The translations under genes and the position numbers were made by a program. DNA of 64,000 nt, from positions 4,153,388 to 4,217,387 of the forward strand of contig NZ_CM002285.1 in assembly GCF_000497445.1 (NCBI RefSeq). Reading direction: 5' to 3'. The notes beneath the pieces were generated by a model. The model was not told where the DNA came from. It made no database searches and worked only from the letters and a program-made list of their open reading frames with translations. Source of the stretch: Streptomyces roseochromogenus subsp. oscitans DS 12.976 (GTDB lineage: Bacteria; Actinomycetota; Actinomycetes; Streptomycetales; Streptomycetaceae). Shown piece after piece: positions 18,049 through 25,685 of the stretch (positions are counted from its first letter, which is position 1; the number at the start of each line of letters is the position of its first letter).

Positions 18049-18873
18049 ATGCCCGAACCCCCTGTCCCGCACGGCCTCGACGACCAGGGCTTCATCGCGC
18101 GCGAAGGCTCCCTCGCGCGCGTGCCCGCCGTTTTCCGCCCGGTCGTGGCCTCCGCGCGTGACCGGGTGCTGGGTCTCTTCGGGTCCCGGCTGCACAGCGC
18201 CTACCTCTACGGGTCGATCCCGCGTGGCACCGCGCGCGTGGGACAGAGCGACCTGGACCTGCTGATCGCGCTCCTGGACGAGCCGACCGACGCCGGCCGG
18301 GAGGCCGTACGCGCGCTCGGCGAGGCCGTCGACAAGGAGTTCCCGCAGATCGACGGCGTCGGCACGCTGCTCTACAGCCGGGACCGGCTGCTGAGCGAGC
18401 TGGAGCGGTACGACCTGGGCTGGTTCGTGGCCTGCATGTGCACCCCGCTGCTCGGCGAGGACCTCGCCGAGTATCTGCCGCGGTACCGCCCCGACTCCCT
18501 GCTCGCTCGCGAGACCAACGGCGACCTGGCGCGGTGGCTGCCCCGCTGGCGGGAGCGGATCGCGGGCGCGGAGGACACCGAGGAGGCCCGGCGGCCGCTT
18601 GTGCGCTTCATGTCCCGGCATCTGGTCCGCACCGGCTTCACCCTCGTCATGCCTCGCTGGAACGGCTGGACGAGCGATCTGCGCGAAATGGCCGAGGTGT
18701 TCGGCGCGTACTACCCGGAGCGGGCGGTTCAGATGCGTACGGCGGCGGAGTACGGCTACGAGCCCACCGATGACCCGGACATCCTGCGGTCGTACGTCGA
18801 CGACCTGGGCCCCTGGCTCGCCGACGAGTACGCGCGCGTGCACGGCGTGAAGACACCGCGCCCGGAGGACTGA
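18049..18873 (+). CDS. Nucleotidyltransferase-domain protein
   Basis: The protein has 274 residues. AYLYGSIPRGTARVGQSDLDLLI is the Gly-Ser plus Asp-x-Asp active site of the DNA polymerase beta-type nucleotidyltransferase superfamily (minimal NTase/aminoglycoside adenylyltransferase fold). The C-terminal 150 residues are helical and Arg-rich. No cognate HEPN protein is adjacent, so it is not an obvious MNT/HEPN toxin-antitoxin pair. The substrate is unknown. Confidence 0.8.
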   Translation: MPEPPVPHGLDDQGFIAREGSLARVPAVFRPVVASARDRVLGLFGSRLHSAYLYGSIPRGTARVGQSDLDLLIALLDEPTDAGREAVRALGEAVDKEFPQIDGVGTLLYSRDRLLSELERYDLGWFVACMCTPLLGEDLAEYLPRYRPDSLLARETNGDLARWLPRWRERIAGAEDTEEARRPLVRFMSRHLVRTGFTLVMPRWNGWTSDLREMAEVFGAYYPERAVQMRTAAEYGYEPTDDPDILRSYVDDLGPWLADEYARVHGVKTPRPED

Positions 18874-18993
18874 CCGGACGCCGGAAAGCTGCCTGCGAAG
18901 TCGGCCGGAACACACCCCCGTCACCGGGCAACCCTCCCGCCCCCGCCCCCTCTTGCCTCCGGCAGCAGCGAACCGACCGGAAGGCAGCCGACG

Positions 18994-20472
18994 TTGACCC
19001 GCCCACCCTCTCCCCTCGTCCGGCGTGGCGCGGCCGTGACCGCCGCCCTCGGGCTCGTGGCCCTGGCCGGACCGCAGGCGGCGCCGGCCGCCCCGGTCAC
19101 CGGCCCCGCGGCCCTGCACTGGTCCACCTGCCCCGCGGGCTCCGACGCGCCGCGCGGCACGTACTGCGCCACCCTCAAGGTGCCCCTCGACCACGCCAGG
19201 CCGAACGGCCGGCAGATCAAGCTCACCCTGTCGATGGCCGGCGATCTGCACGCCCCGCGCACCCTCGTGGTCAACCCCGGCGGGCCGGGCGAACCGGGCA
19301 TCGGCACGGCCAAGTTGGTGTGGAGCTCGCTGCCCGAGGACGTCGGCTCGGCGTACAACGTGGTCAGCTTCGATCCGCGCGGCGTCGGCGCCAGCACCCC
19401 CGTCTCCTGTGGCGACACGAGCAAGCTGATCAAGCATCCGGCCGCGCCGTACGCGCCCGCGACCGCGGCTCAGGAGCAGGCGCGGCGCACGGTCGCCCGC
19501 GAGGTCGCCGAGCAGTGCTCCACGCATGTGAAGGACCTGCTGCCGTACATCACCACCGAGAACGCGGCCCGCGACATGGACCGGATCCGTGCCGCGTTCC
19601 ACCGCGACAAGCTGGACTACCTCGGCTATTCGTACGGGACGCGGCTCGGCGCGACGTACGCGACGCTGTTCCCCGGGCACACCGGCCGCATGATTCTGGA
19701 CAGCGTCGTCGATCCGGCGGTCACCACCTACGGCTCGCAGTACGAGCAGGATCCGGCGCTGCAGCACCGGGCCGGACAGTTCTTCGCCTGGGCGGCCGAG
19801 AAGGACGCGACCTACCACCTGGGCGGCAGCCAGGCGAAGGTGTCGGCCGCGTGGGACGCCGTCCGTACGAAGCTGGCCGCCCACCCCGCCGCAGGCCGCG
19901 CGGGCAGCGCCGAGCTGGACGATCTGCTGGCCTCCGCCATGTACACCGATCAGGTCTGGGGCGATGTGGCCCAGGCCGTCTCGGACTACCGGCGCGGGAA
20001 TGCGAGCACGCTGCTCGGCGCGACCGACCAGCTGGCCCTCGGCGGCGTGGACCCGGCCCAGCTCGCCTACAACTGCGCGGACGACGCCTGGCCGCGCGAC
20101 TGGGCGACCTGGCACCGGGACACGGCGGCGGCCGCCCCCAAGGCGCCCCTGTTCGCCTGGCTGAACACCTGGTACAGCGCGCCCTGCGCGTACTGGAAGG
20201 CCCCGACGGCCAAGCCCGTGAAGATCGGCTCGGTGAAGGTGCCGCCGGTCCTGCTGCTGCAGGCCAAGGACGACCCGGCGACCCCGGTCGTGGGCGCGCG
20301 GCGCATGCAGCAGGCGCTGTCCGGTTCCCGCCTCGTCGTAGCGGGCGGCGGCAACCACGGCCAGTACCTGTTCGACGGGAACACCTGCATGGACCGCGCC
20401 GGCAACGGCTACCTGCTCACGGGGAAGCTTCCGGCCGAGAACGCCACCTGCCCCGCGTCGCCTGCGCCGTAG
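18994..20472 (+). CDS. Secreted alpha/beta hydrolase, tripeptidyl aminopeptidase (SlpD/E) type
   Basis: The protein has 492 residues. TTG 18994 follows GGAAGGCAGCC. A Sec signal peptide (RRGAAVTAALGLVALAGPQAAPAAP) leads the mature protein. NPGGPGEPG is the oxyanion segment, GYSYGTRLGA the nucleophile elbow with Ser, LQAKDDPATP the acid, and GGGNHGQYL the His. The order and length match Streptomyces proline-specific or tripeptidyl peptidases that process extracellular proteins. A C-terminal TAP-like domain is present. No lipobox is visible, so it is probably freely secreted. Confidence 0.88.
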   Translation: MTRPPSPLVRRGAAVTAALGLVALAGPQAAPAAPVTGPAALHWSTCPAGSDAPRGTYCATLKVPLDHARPNGRQIKLTLSMAGDLHAPRTLVVNPGGPGEPGIGTAKLVWSSLPEDVGSAYNVVSFDPRGVGASTPVSCGDTSKLIKHPAAPYAPATAAQEQARRTVAREVAEQCSTHVKDLLPYITTENAARDMDRIRAAFHRDKLDYLGYSYGTRLGATYATLFPGHTGRMILDSVVDPAVTTYGSQYEQDPALQHRAGQFFAWAAEKDATYHLGGSQAKVSAAWDAVRTKLAAHPAAGRAGSAELDDLLASAMYTDQVWGDVAQAVSDYRRGNASTLLGATDQLALGGVDPAQLAYNCADDAWPRDWATWHRDTAAAAPKAPLFAWLNTWYSAPCAYWKAPTAKPVKIGSVKVPPVLLLQAKDDPATPVVGARRMQQALSGSRLVVAGGGNHGQYLFDGNTCMDRAGNGYLLTGKLPAENATCPASPAP

Positions 20473-20501
20473 CCCCGGGGCCGACGTGCTGTGACGCGAG
20501 C

Positions 20502-20517
20502 TGTGATGCAAGTCACA
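20502..20517. promoter_or_regulatory. CRP-consensus palindrome upstream of ECF sigma gene
   Basis: TGTGATGCAAGTCACA is a perfect TGTGA-N6-TCACA dyad, extended by one further C/G pair. It also fits the GTG-N6-GNCAC motif reported for Streptomyces Crp. It lies just upstream of the predicted ECF41-type promoter at 20527. Confidence 0.5.
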
Positions 20518-20526
20518 GCAGTGGGC

Positions 20527-20553
20527 TGTCACGGTTTTCCGAGCCGAAGTGTC
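20527..20553 (+). promoter_or_regulatory. ECF41-type promoter (autoregulatory)
   Basis: TGTCACG at 20527-20533 and TGTC at 20550-20553, spaced by 16 bp, resemble the ECF41 sigma consensus TGTCACA-N15/16-CGTC. The site sits 36 bp before the sigma-factor start, consistent with autoregulation. Assignment is by eye. Confidence 0.5.
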
Positions 20554-20588
20554 TCAGTGCCGTCCGAAGAGAGGAGCCGAGCCGGATC

Positions 20589-21476
20589 ATGGCCGCCGAG
20601 GATGCCTTCACCGAGCACCGCCCGCTGCTGTTCACCGTCGCCTACGAGATGCTGGGCAGCGCCGCCGACGCCGAGGACGTGCTGCAGGAGAGCTACCTGC
20701 GCTGGCGGGAGGTCGATCCGGCCGGCGTCGGGCACGCGCGCGCGTACCTGGTACGGGTGGTGACCCGGCAGGCGCTCAACCACCTGCGAGCGGCCAAGTC
20801 CCGGCGTGAGGAGTACGTCGGCTCGTGGCTGCCCGAGCCGATCCGCACCGCCCCTGAGGTCGGCGACGACGTGGTCCTGGCCGAGTCGGTGTCGATGGCC
20901 ATGATGCTGGTCCTGGAGACGCTGAACCCGACCGAGCGCGCGGTGTTCGTGCTGCACGACGTGTTCGGCTACACCCACGGTGAGATCGCCGCCGCAGTCG
21001 GCAAGGCCGAGGTCACCGTCCGGCAGATCGCGCACCGCGCGCGTGGGCACGTCCACGCGCGCCGCCGCCGCTTCGAGCCCGACTCCGCTGCCACCGGGAA
21101 GATCGTCGAGCGGTTCATGCGGTCGGCGGCGGACGGGGACATGCAGGCGCTGATGGATCTGCTCGCACCCGACGTCGTGGTGATCTCCGACGGCGGCGGG
21201 AAGGTCACCGCCGCCCGTCGCCCGGTCGTCGGGCGCGACGACGTCGCCCGGTTCGTGCTCGGCGTGTACCGCACCAGCGCGACGACGGCCCGGATCGAAC
21301 CCGCCCGCTACAACGGCATGCCCGCGGCCCGGTTCCTCACCGGCGGCGCGCTGGACTGGCTGGTGGCGTTCGAGATCCGCGACGGACGGATCACCGGCCT
21401 CTACGGCATGCGCAACCCCGACAAGCTGGACCGCGCCGACGTGGTGCGCCCACTCGACAGAGGAGCACTCGGCTGA
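20589..21476 (+). CDS. ECF41-type RNA polymerase sigma factor (SigJ-like) with SnoaL-like C-terminus
   Basis: The protein has 295 residues. Region 2 is LFTVAYEMLGSAADAEDVLQESYLRW, and region 4 is LNPTERAVFVLHDVFGYTHGEIAAAVGKAEVTVRQIAHRAR. Instead of a separate anti-sigma factor it carries a C-terminal domain of about 110 residues (MDLLAPDVVVISDGGGKVTAARRPVVGRDDVARF), the SnoaL-like module typical of ECF41/SigJ. That domain modulates activity. A matching promoter lies at 20527. The usual ECF41 partner is a carboxymuconolactone decarboxylase-type or oxidoreductase gene; here the next gene, 14 bp on, is an SRPBCC protein. Confidence 0.9.
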   Translation: MAAEDAFTEHRPLLFTVAYEMLGSAADAEDVLQESYLRWREVDPAGVGHARAYLVRVVTRQALNHLRAAKSRREEYVGSWLPEPIRTAPEVGDDVVLAESVSMAMMLVLETLNPTERAVFVLHDVFGYTHGEIAAAVGKAEVTVRQIAHRARGHVHARRRRFEPDSAATGKIVERFMRSAADGDMQALMDLLAPDVVVISDGGGKVTAARRPVVGRDDVARFVLGVYRTSATTARIEPARYNGMPAARFLTGGALDWLVAFEIRDGRITGLYGMRNPDKLDRADVVRPLDRGALG

Positions 21477-21490
21477 GGAGGCCGACAGAC

Positions 21491-21976
21491 ATGGAGACCA
21501 TGACCGTGGAACGCGTCATCGACGCCCCGATCGACGACGTGTTCGCCTGGCTCACGACCACCACCCACTACACCGCCTCGCCCCTGGTGCTGCGCTGCCG
21601 GCTGGCCCGGCACGGCGAGGGCGCGCCCTACGGCGTCGGCGCGATCCGCAGCCACCTCTGGCTGATCGGCTGGTTCCGGGAGCGCATCAGCGCCTACGAA
21701 CCGCCGTACGCCACGGAGTACGTCGTGGAGCGCAGCGTGCCGCCGGCCCGGCACGAGCTGGGCCGTATGACGTTCACCGAGACGGACGCCGGAACGCTCG
21801 TCCGCTGGACGACCCGGGCGGAGATCCCCCTCCCGCTGCTCGGCGGCTTTCTCACCCGGTTCCTGGCCCGCCCGGTCATCACCCGCACCTTCGGCAACAT
21901 CCTGGAGGCGGCCGAGAAGGCGCTGACGGGTCCGGCCGCGACGACTCCGGCGAGGCGGACTCCGACGACCCGGTAG
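21491..21976 (+). CDS. SRPBCC family protein (polyketide cyclase/START fold)
   Basis: The protein has 161 residues. It opens METMTVERVIDAPIDDVFAWL, the typical first strand and helix of the SRPBCC hydrophobic-ligand fold, with a conserved WFRERISAYEPPYATEY centre and a final long helix. It lies 14 bp after the ECF41 sigma gene, so it is probably the sigma factor's cotranscribed target. Ligand unknown. The C-terminus is a Thr/Pro/Arg tail. Its end lies 3 bp from the convergent metallo-beta-lactamase gene. Confidence 0.8.
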   Translation: METMTVERVIDAPIDDVFAWLTTTTHYTASPLVLRCRLARHGEGAPYGVGAIRSHLWLIGWFRERISAYEPPYATEYVVERSVPPARHELGRMTFTETDAGTLVRWTTRAEIPLPLLGGFLTRFLARPVITRTFGNILEAAEKALTGPAATTPARRTPTTR

Positions 21977-21979
21977 ACG

Positions 21980-22819
21980 TCACATCGGCTGGATCAGCCC
22001 GTGCTCGCTCAGATAGTCCAGCTGGGCCCGTACGGACAGTTCCGCCGCCGGCCACAGGGAGCGGTCCACGTCGGCGTACACGTGGGCGACGACCTCGGCC
22101 GGGCTGCGGTAGCCGTCCTCGACCGCCGTCTCCACCTGGGCGAGCCGGTGGGCGCGGTGGGCGAGGTAGAACTCGACGGCGCCCTGGGCGTCCTCCAGGA
22201 CCGGCCCGTGCCCCGGCAGGACCGTGTGCACGCCGTCGTCGACCGTCAGCGAGCGCAGCCGCCGCAGCGAGTCCAGATAGTCGCCCAGACGGCCGTCGGG
22301 ATGCGCCACGACCGTCGTACCACGCCCGAGGATGGTGTCGCCGGTCAGCACGGCCCGGTCGGCCGGGAGATGGAAGCACAGCGAGTCCGCGGTGTGCCCG
22401 GGGGTCGGCACGACCCTCAGCTCCAGGCCGCCGACGGTGATGACGTCCCCGGCGGCCAGGCCCTCGTCGCCCAGGCGCAGGGCCGGGTCGAGGGCACGCA
22501 CGCGCGTGCCGGTCAGTTCCGCGAAACGGGCGGCGCCCGCGGCGTGGTCGGGGTGGCCGTGGGTGAGCAGGGTCAGGGCTATGCGCTTGCCGGCCTTCTC
22601 GGCCATGTCCACGACAGTGGCCAGATGGCCGTCGTCCAACGGGCCCGGGTCGATCACCACGGCGGCCTCGGAGCCGGGCTCGGCGACGATCCAGGTGTTG
22701 GTGCCGTCCAGGGTCATCGCGGAGGCGTTGGGCGCGAGGACGTTGACGGCCCGTTCGGTGGCGGGGCCGGAGAGCACCTGGCCGCGGGGCTGGCCCGGCA
22801 GGGCGCTTGCGTCGGTCAT
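21980..22819 (-). CDS. MBL-fold metallohydrolase
   Basis: The protein has 279 residues. LTHGHPDHAAGA is the HxHxDH zinc motif, PTPGHTADS the second His, LTGDTILG the bridging Asp, and LPGHGPV the last His, so both metal sites are complete. These features, with a LACTB2-like C-terminal helix bundle (DYLSEHGLIQPM), suggest a ribonuclease or thioesterase-like member. ATG 22819 overlaps the upstream Nudix stop (ATGA), which indicates translational coupling. Confidence 0.88.
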   Translation of the reverse strand: MTDASALPGQPRGQVLSGPATERAVNVLAPNASAMTLDGTNTWIVAEPGSEAAVVIDPGPLDDGHLATVVDMAEKAGKRIALTLLTHGHPDHAAGAARFAELTGTRVRALDPALRLGDEGLAAGDVITVGGLELRVVPTPGHTADSLCFHLPADRAVLTGDTILGRGTTVVAHPDGRLGDYLDSLRRLRSLTVDDGVHTVLPGHGPVLEDAQGAVEFYLAHRAHRLAQVETAVEDGYRSPAEVVAHVYADVDRSLWPAAELSVRAQLDYLSEHGLIQPM

Positions 22820-23805
22820 GCGGGGCCTCCGCCCTTCGTCTCGGCCGTCGTCCGCGCGCTCGGCTCGGCCGTCGCCGGAACGTCCGCCTCGGCGTTCGTC
22901 GCGGCGTTCGTCGCGGCGTTGGTCGCGGCGTTGGTCGCGGCGTTGGTCTCGGCCGTCGGGATGTGCTTGGTGAACTCGTCGTGTCCCGGCCAGGACAGCA
23001 CGATCGCGCCGTCCACGAGGCGGGCACCGGCCATCACGGGGGTCATGTCGCGCCCGGGTGCGGCCGTGAGCGCCTCGGCCGCGGAGGCGTACGGAGTCAG
23101 CTGGCGGAGCGTGGCGATGGTGGGCGGCATCATCAGCAGGTCGCCCTTGTCGTAGCCCGCGGCGGCCTCGGCGGGGCGGATCCACACCGTGCGGTCGGCC
23201 TCCGTGGAGGCGTTCCGGGTGCGCTGGCCCTGCGGCAGGGCGGCCACGAAGAACCAGGTGTCGTAGCGGCGGGCCTCGAACTCCGGGGTGATCCAGCGGG
23301 TCCAGGCGCCCAGCAGGTCCGAGCGCAGCACCAGGCCGCGCAGGTCGAGGAACTCGGCGAAGGACAGCTCGCGCGCGACCAGCGCGGACCGGTCCGCCTC
23401 CCAGTCATCCCCGGTGGTGTCGCCGACGACCGAGTCCGCGTCGGGCCCGGCGAGCAGCACGCCCGCCTCCTCGTACGTCTCCCGTACGGCCGCGCAGACG
23501 ATCGCCTGGGCGCCCGGCTCGTCGACGCCGAGCCGCTCGGCCCACCACTCGCGCGTGGGGCCCGCCCAGCGCACCAGACGGTCGTCGTCGCGCGGGTCGA
23601 CACCGCCCCCCGGATACGCGTACGCGCCTCCGGCGAAGGCCATGGAGGCGCGTCTGCGCAGCATGTGGACGACCGGGCCGGGCTCGGTGTCCTTCAGGAG
23701 CAGGACCGTGGCCGCGCGTCTCGGGGACACCGGGGTGAGGGTGCCGTCCGCGAGCGCGCGGATGCGGTCCGGCCACTCCGGGGGATACCACTGACCGTTC
23801 GCCAT
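22816..23805 (-). CDS. NUDIX hydrolase with NAAT tandem-repeat tail
   Basis: The protein has 329 residues. AYAYPGGGVDPRDDDR and AAVRETYEEAGVLL form a split Nudix box with the REx2EE core, as in NUDT19-like acyl-CoA diphosphatases. The body is followed by a C-terminal tail with five consecutive NAAT/NAAT-like units encoded by a 12-bp tandem repeat. The tail is hydrophilic and probably disordered. The stop overlaps the MBL gene start. Confidence 0.87.
   Translation of the reverse strand: MANGQWYPPEWPDRIRALADGTLTPVSPRRAATVLLLKDTEPGPVVHMLRRRASMAFAGGAYAYPGGGVDPRDDDRLVRWAGPTREWWAERLGVDEPGAQAIVCAAVRETYEEAGVLLAGPDADSVVGDTTGDDWEADRSALVARELSFAEFLDLRGLVLRSDLLGAWTRWITPEFEARRYDTWFFVAALPQGQRTRNASTEADRTVWIRPAEAAAGYDKGDLLMMPPTIATLRQLTPYASAAEALTAAPGRDMTPVMAGARLVDGAIVLSWPGHDEFTKHIPTAETNAATNAATNAATNAATNAEADVPATAEPSARTTAETKGGGPA
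22891..22948. repeat. 12-bp coding tandem repeat, about five copies
   Basis: The unit GCGGCGTT(C/G)GTC recurs head to tail within the 3' part of the Nudix gene and encodes Asn-Ala-Ala-Thr on the minus strand. The length is a multiple of three per unit, so copy-number changes keep the frame. Confidence 0.85.
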
Positions 23806-23941
23806 GGCCGGAGGCTATCCCGTGCAGAGCGAATGTTCGAGAGGTGCCCGAGGTCAGCGGGTTTCGCCGGGTTACGACAGCGGGTTCCGCCCGGTTACCT
23901 CAGCGGGTTCCGCAGGGCTGCGGGGCGAACGTTCCGCCGGG

Positions 23942-24406
23942 TCACGGTGCGAGCTCGACCTGGATCTCGACCTCGACCGGCGCGTCCAGCGGCAGCACCG
24001 CGACGCCGACCGCGCTGCGGGCGTGCACGCCCTTGTCGCCGAGGACCTCGCCGAGCAGTTCGCTGGCGCCGTTGACGACACCGGGCTGACCGGTGAAGTC
24101 GGACGCGGAGGCGACGAAGCCGACGACCTTCACCACGCGCGCGATGCGGTCCAGATCACCGGCGACGGACTTCACGGCGGCCAGCGCGTTCAGCGCGCAG
24201 GTGCGGGCCAGGTCCTTGGCCTCCTCCGGCGTGACCTCGGCACCCACCTTGCCGGTGACCGGCAGCTTGCCCTCGATCATCGGCAGCTGGCCGGCGGTGT
24301 AGACGTACACGCCGGACTGGACGGCCGGCTGGTACGCGGCCAGCGGCGGTACGACCTCCGGCAGGGTCAGGCCCAGTTCGGCCAGCTTGGCCTCGACCGC
24401 GCTCAT
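23942..24406 (-). CDS. RidA family protein (YjgF/YER057c/UK114)
   Basis: The protein has 154 residues. It carries YTAGQLPMIEGKLPVTG, then CALNALAAVKSVAGDLDRI and a final VEVEIQVELAP strand, the RidA trimer-fold pattern. RidA enzymes deaminate reactive enamine/imine intermediates. This longer form lacks an obvious Arg-x-x-x-x-V-x-x-L binding motif, so deaminase activity is uncertain. ATG 24406 overlaps the DUF4177 stop, indicating a two-gene operon. Confidence 0.85.
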   Translation of the reverse strand: MSAVEAKLAELGLTLPEVVPPLAAYQPAVQSGVYVYTAGQLPMIEGKLPVTGKVGAEVTPEEAKDLARTCALNALAAVKSVAGDLDRIARVVKVVGFVASASDFTGQPGVVNGASELLGEVLGDKGVHARSAVGVAVLPLDAPVEVEIQVELAP

Positions 24407-24564
24407 GCCTGCTTCTCCCGCTTCAGGTAGGCCACGAGCTGCTCGGGGTTGTTGGGCCCGGGCACGACCTGGACGAGCTCCCAGCCGTCCTCGCCCCAGG
24501 TGTCCAGAATCTGCTTCGTGGCATGGACGAGCAGCGGCACGGTTGCGTATTCCCACTTGGTCAT
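24403..24564 (-). CDS. DUF4177 small protein
   Basis: The 53-residue product begins MTKWEYATVPLLVHATKQIL and contains WGEDGWELVQVVPGPNN, the hallmark of DUF4177. The function of the family is unknown. Its stop overlaps the RidA start by 4 nt, so the two proteins are translationally coupled. Confidence 0.85.
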   Translation of the reverse strand: MTKWEYATVPLLVHATKQILDTWGEDGWELVQVVPGPNNPEQLVAYLKREKQA

Positions 24565-24655
24565 GGGGCCGACTGTAGCCGCTGTGACCGCCGGGGAACG
24601 CGGCCGACCGCGGCCGGCGCCGTCCCCGGGGCGGGCGGCCCGAGTGTGACGACCG

Positions 24656-24664
24656 TTATCCACA
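24656..24664. promoter_or_regulatory. Exact DnaA box upstream of ArsA-type ATPase gene
   Basis: TTATCCACA is a full consensus DnaA box, 44 bp before the GTG of the first ATPase gene and within the divergent promoter region shared with the DUF4177 gene. It may let DnaA modulate these promoters or simply titrate DnaA. Confidence 0.4.
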
Positions 24665-24707
24665 GCCCCCGGCGTGCCCGTCGGCCGGACTGGTTAGTCT
24701 CGAAGAC

Positions 24708-25685
24708 GTGAGCAGGCTCCAGGTCGTCAGCGGCAAGGGCGGGACCGGAAAGACGACGGTCGCCGCCGCACTGGCGCTGGCCCTCGCGACCGAGGGGAAG
24801 CGGACGCTTCTCGTGGAGGTCGAGGGCCGGCAGGGCATCGCCCAGCTCTTCGAGACGGAGGCGTTGCCGTATGAGGAGCGGAAGATCGCGGTCGCTCCCG
24901 GGGGCGGCGAGGTGTACGCCCTGGCCATAGACGCCGAACTGGCCCTTCTGGACTACCTCCAGATGTTCTACAAGCTCGGCGGCGCGGGCCGCGCCCTGAA
25001 GAAGCTCGGCGCGATCGACTTCGCCACCACCGTCGCACCCGGTATCAGGGACGTCCTGCTGACCGGCAAGGCGTGCGAAGCCGTGCGCCGCAAGGACAAG
25101 AAGGGGCGATTCGCCTATGACTACGTCGTCATGGACGCCCCGCCGACCGGCCGCATCACCCGCTTCTTGAATGTGAACGACGAGGTGGCGGGCCTCGCGA
25201 AGATCGGCCCCATACACAATCAGGCGCAGGCGGTGATGCGGGTGCTGAAGTCGCCGGAGACGGCGGTGCACCTGGTGACGCTGCTGGAGGAGATGCCGGT
25301 CCAGGAGACCGCCGACGGCATCGCCGAACTCCACGCCGCACGGCTTCCGGTGGGCCGGGTCATCGTGAACATGGTCCGGCCGCAGGTGTTGGACGCGGCC
25401 GACCTGGAACTCGTACGGACCGTGGAGCGTTCATCGGTTGCACAGGCGTTGTCGGCGGCCGGGCTGGGCGGGGCCCGGCGCGGCGGGAACGCGGAGAAGC
25501 TGGTGGATCCACTGCTGCGGCAAGCATCGGAGTACGCCGAGCGGTACGCGCTGGAGCAGGAGCAGCGCGCGGTCCTCGGCGAGCTGGGCCTCCCGCTGGG
25601 CGAACTGCCGCTGCTCGCCGAGGGCATGGACCTGGCGGGTTTGTACGAACTCGCCACCGAGCTGCGTAAGCAGGGGGTGTCATGA
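24708..25685 (+). CDS. ArsA/GET3-family ATPase, first of pair
   Basis: The protein has 325 residues with GTG 24708. VVSGKGGTGKTTVAAALALAL is the deviant Walker A, and YVVMDAPPTGRITRFLNV the switch II region of the ArsA/Get3 class. The protein has a single ATPase domain, and arsenite-binding Cys residues are not evident, so an arsenical pump role is unlikely. The pair upstream of wblA is conserved in actinobacteria, sometimes called anion-transporting ATPases. The stop overlaps the second gene's ATG, consistent with a heterodimer made in equal amounts. Confidence 0.88.
   Translation: MSRLQVVSGKGGTGKTTVAAALALALATEGKRTLLVEVEGRQGIAQLFETEALPYEERKIAVAPGGGEVYALAIDAELALLDYLQMFYKLGGAGRALKKLGAIDFATTVAPGIRDVLLTGKACEAVRRKDKKGRFAYDYVVMDAPPTGRITRFLNVNDEVAGLAKIGPIHNQAQAVMRVLKSPETAVHLVTLLEEMPVQETADGIAELHAARLPVGRVIVNMVRPQVLDAADLELVRTVERSSVAQALSAAGLGGARRGGNAEKLVDPLLRQASEYAERYALEQEQRAVLGELGLPLGELPLLAEGMDLAGLYELATELRKQGVS

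Noticed and set aside
17284..20532. 1,082-codon open frame on the minus strand
   Set aside because: It is the antisense shadow of crp, the nucleotidyltransferase and the secreted hydrolase, all of which have clear motifs. Long antisense frames are normal at this GC content.
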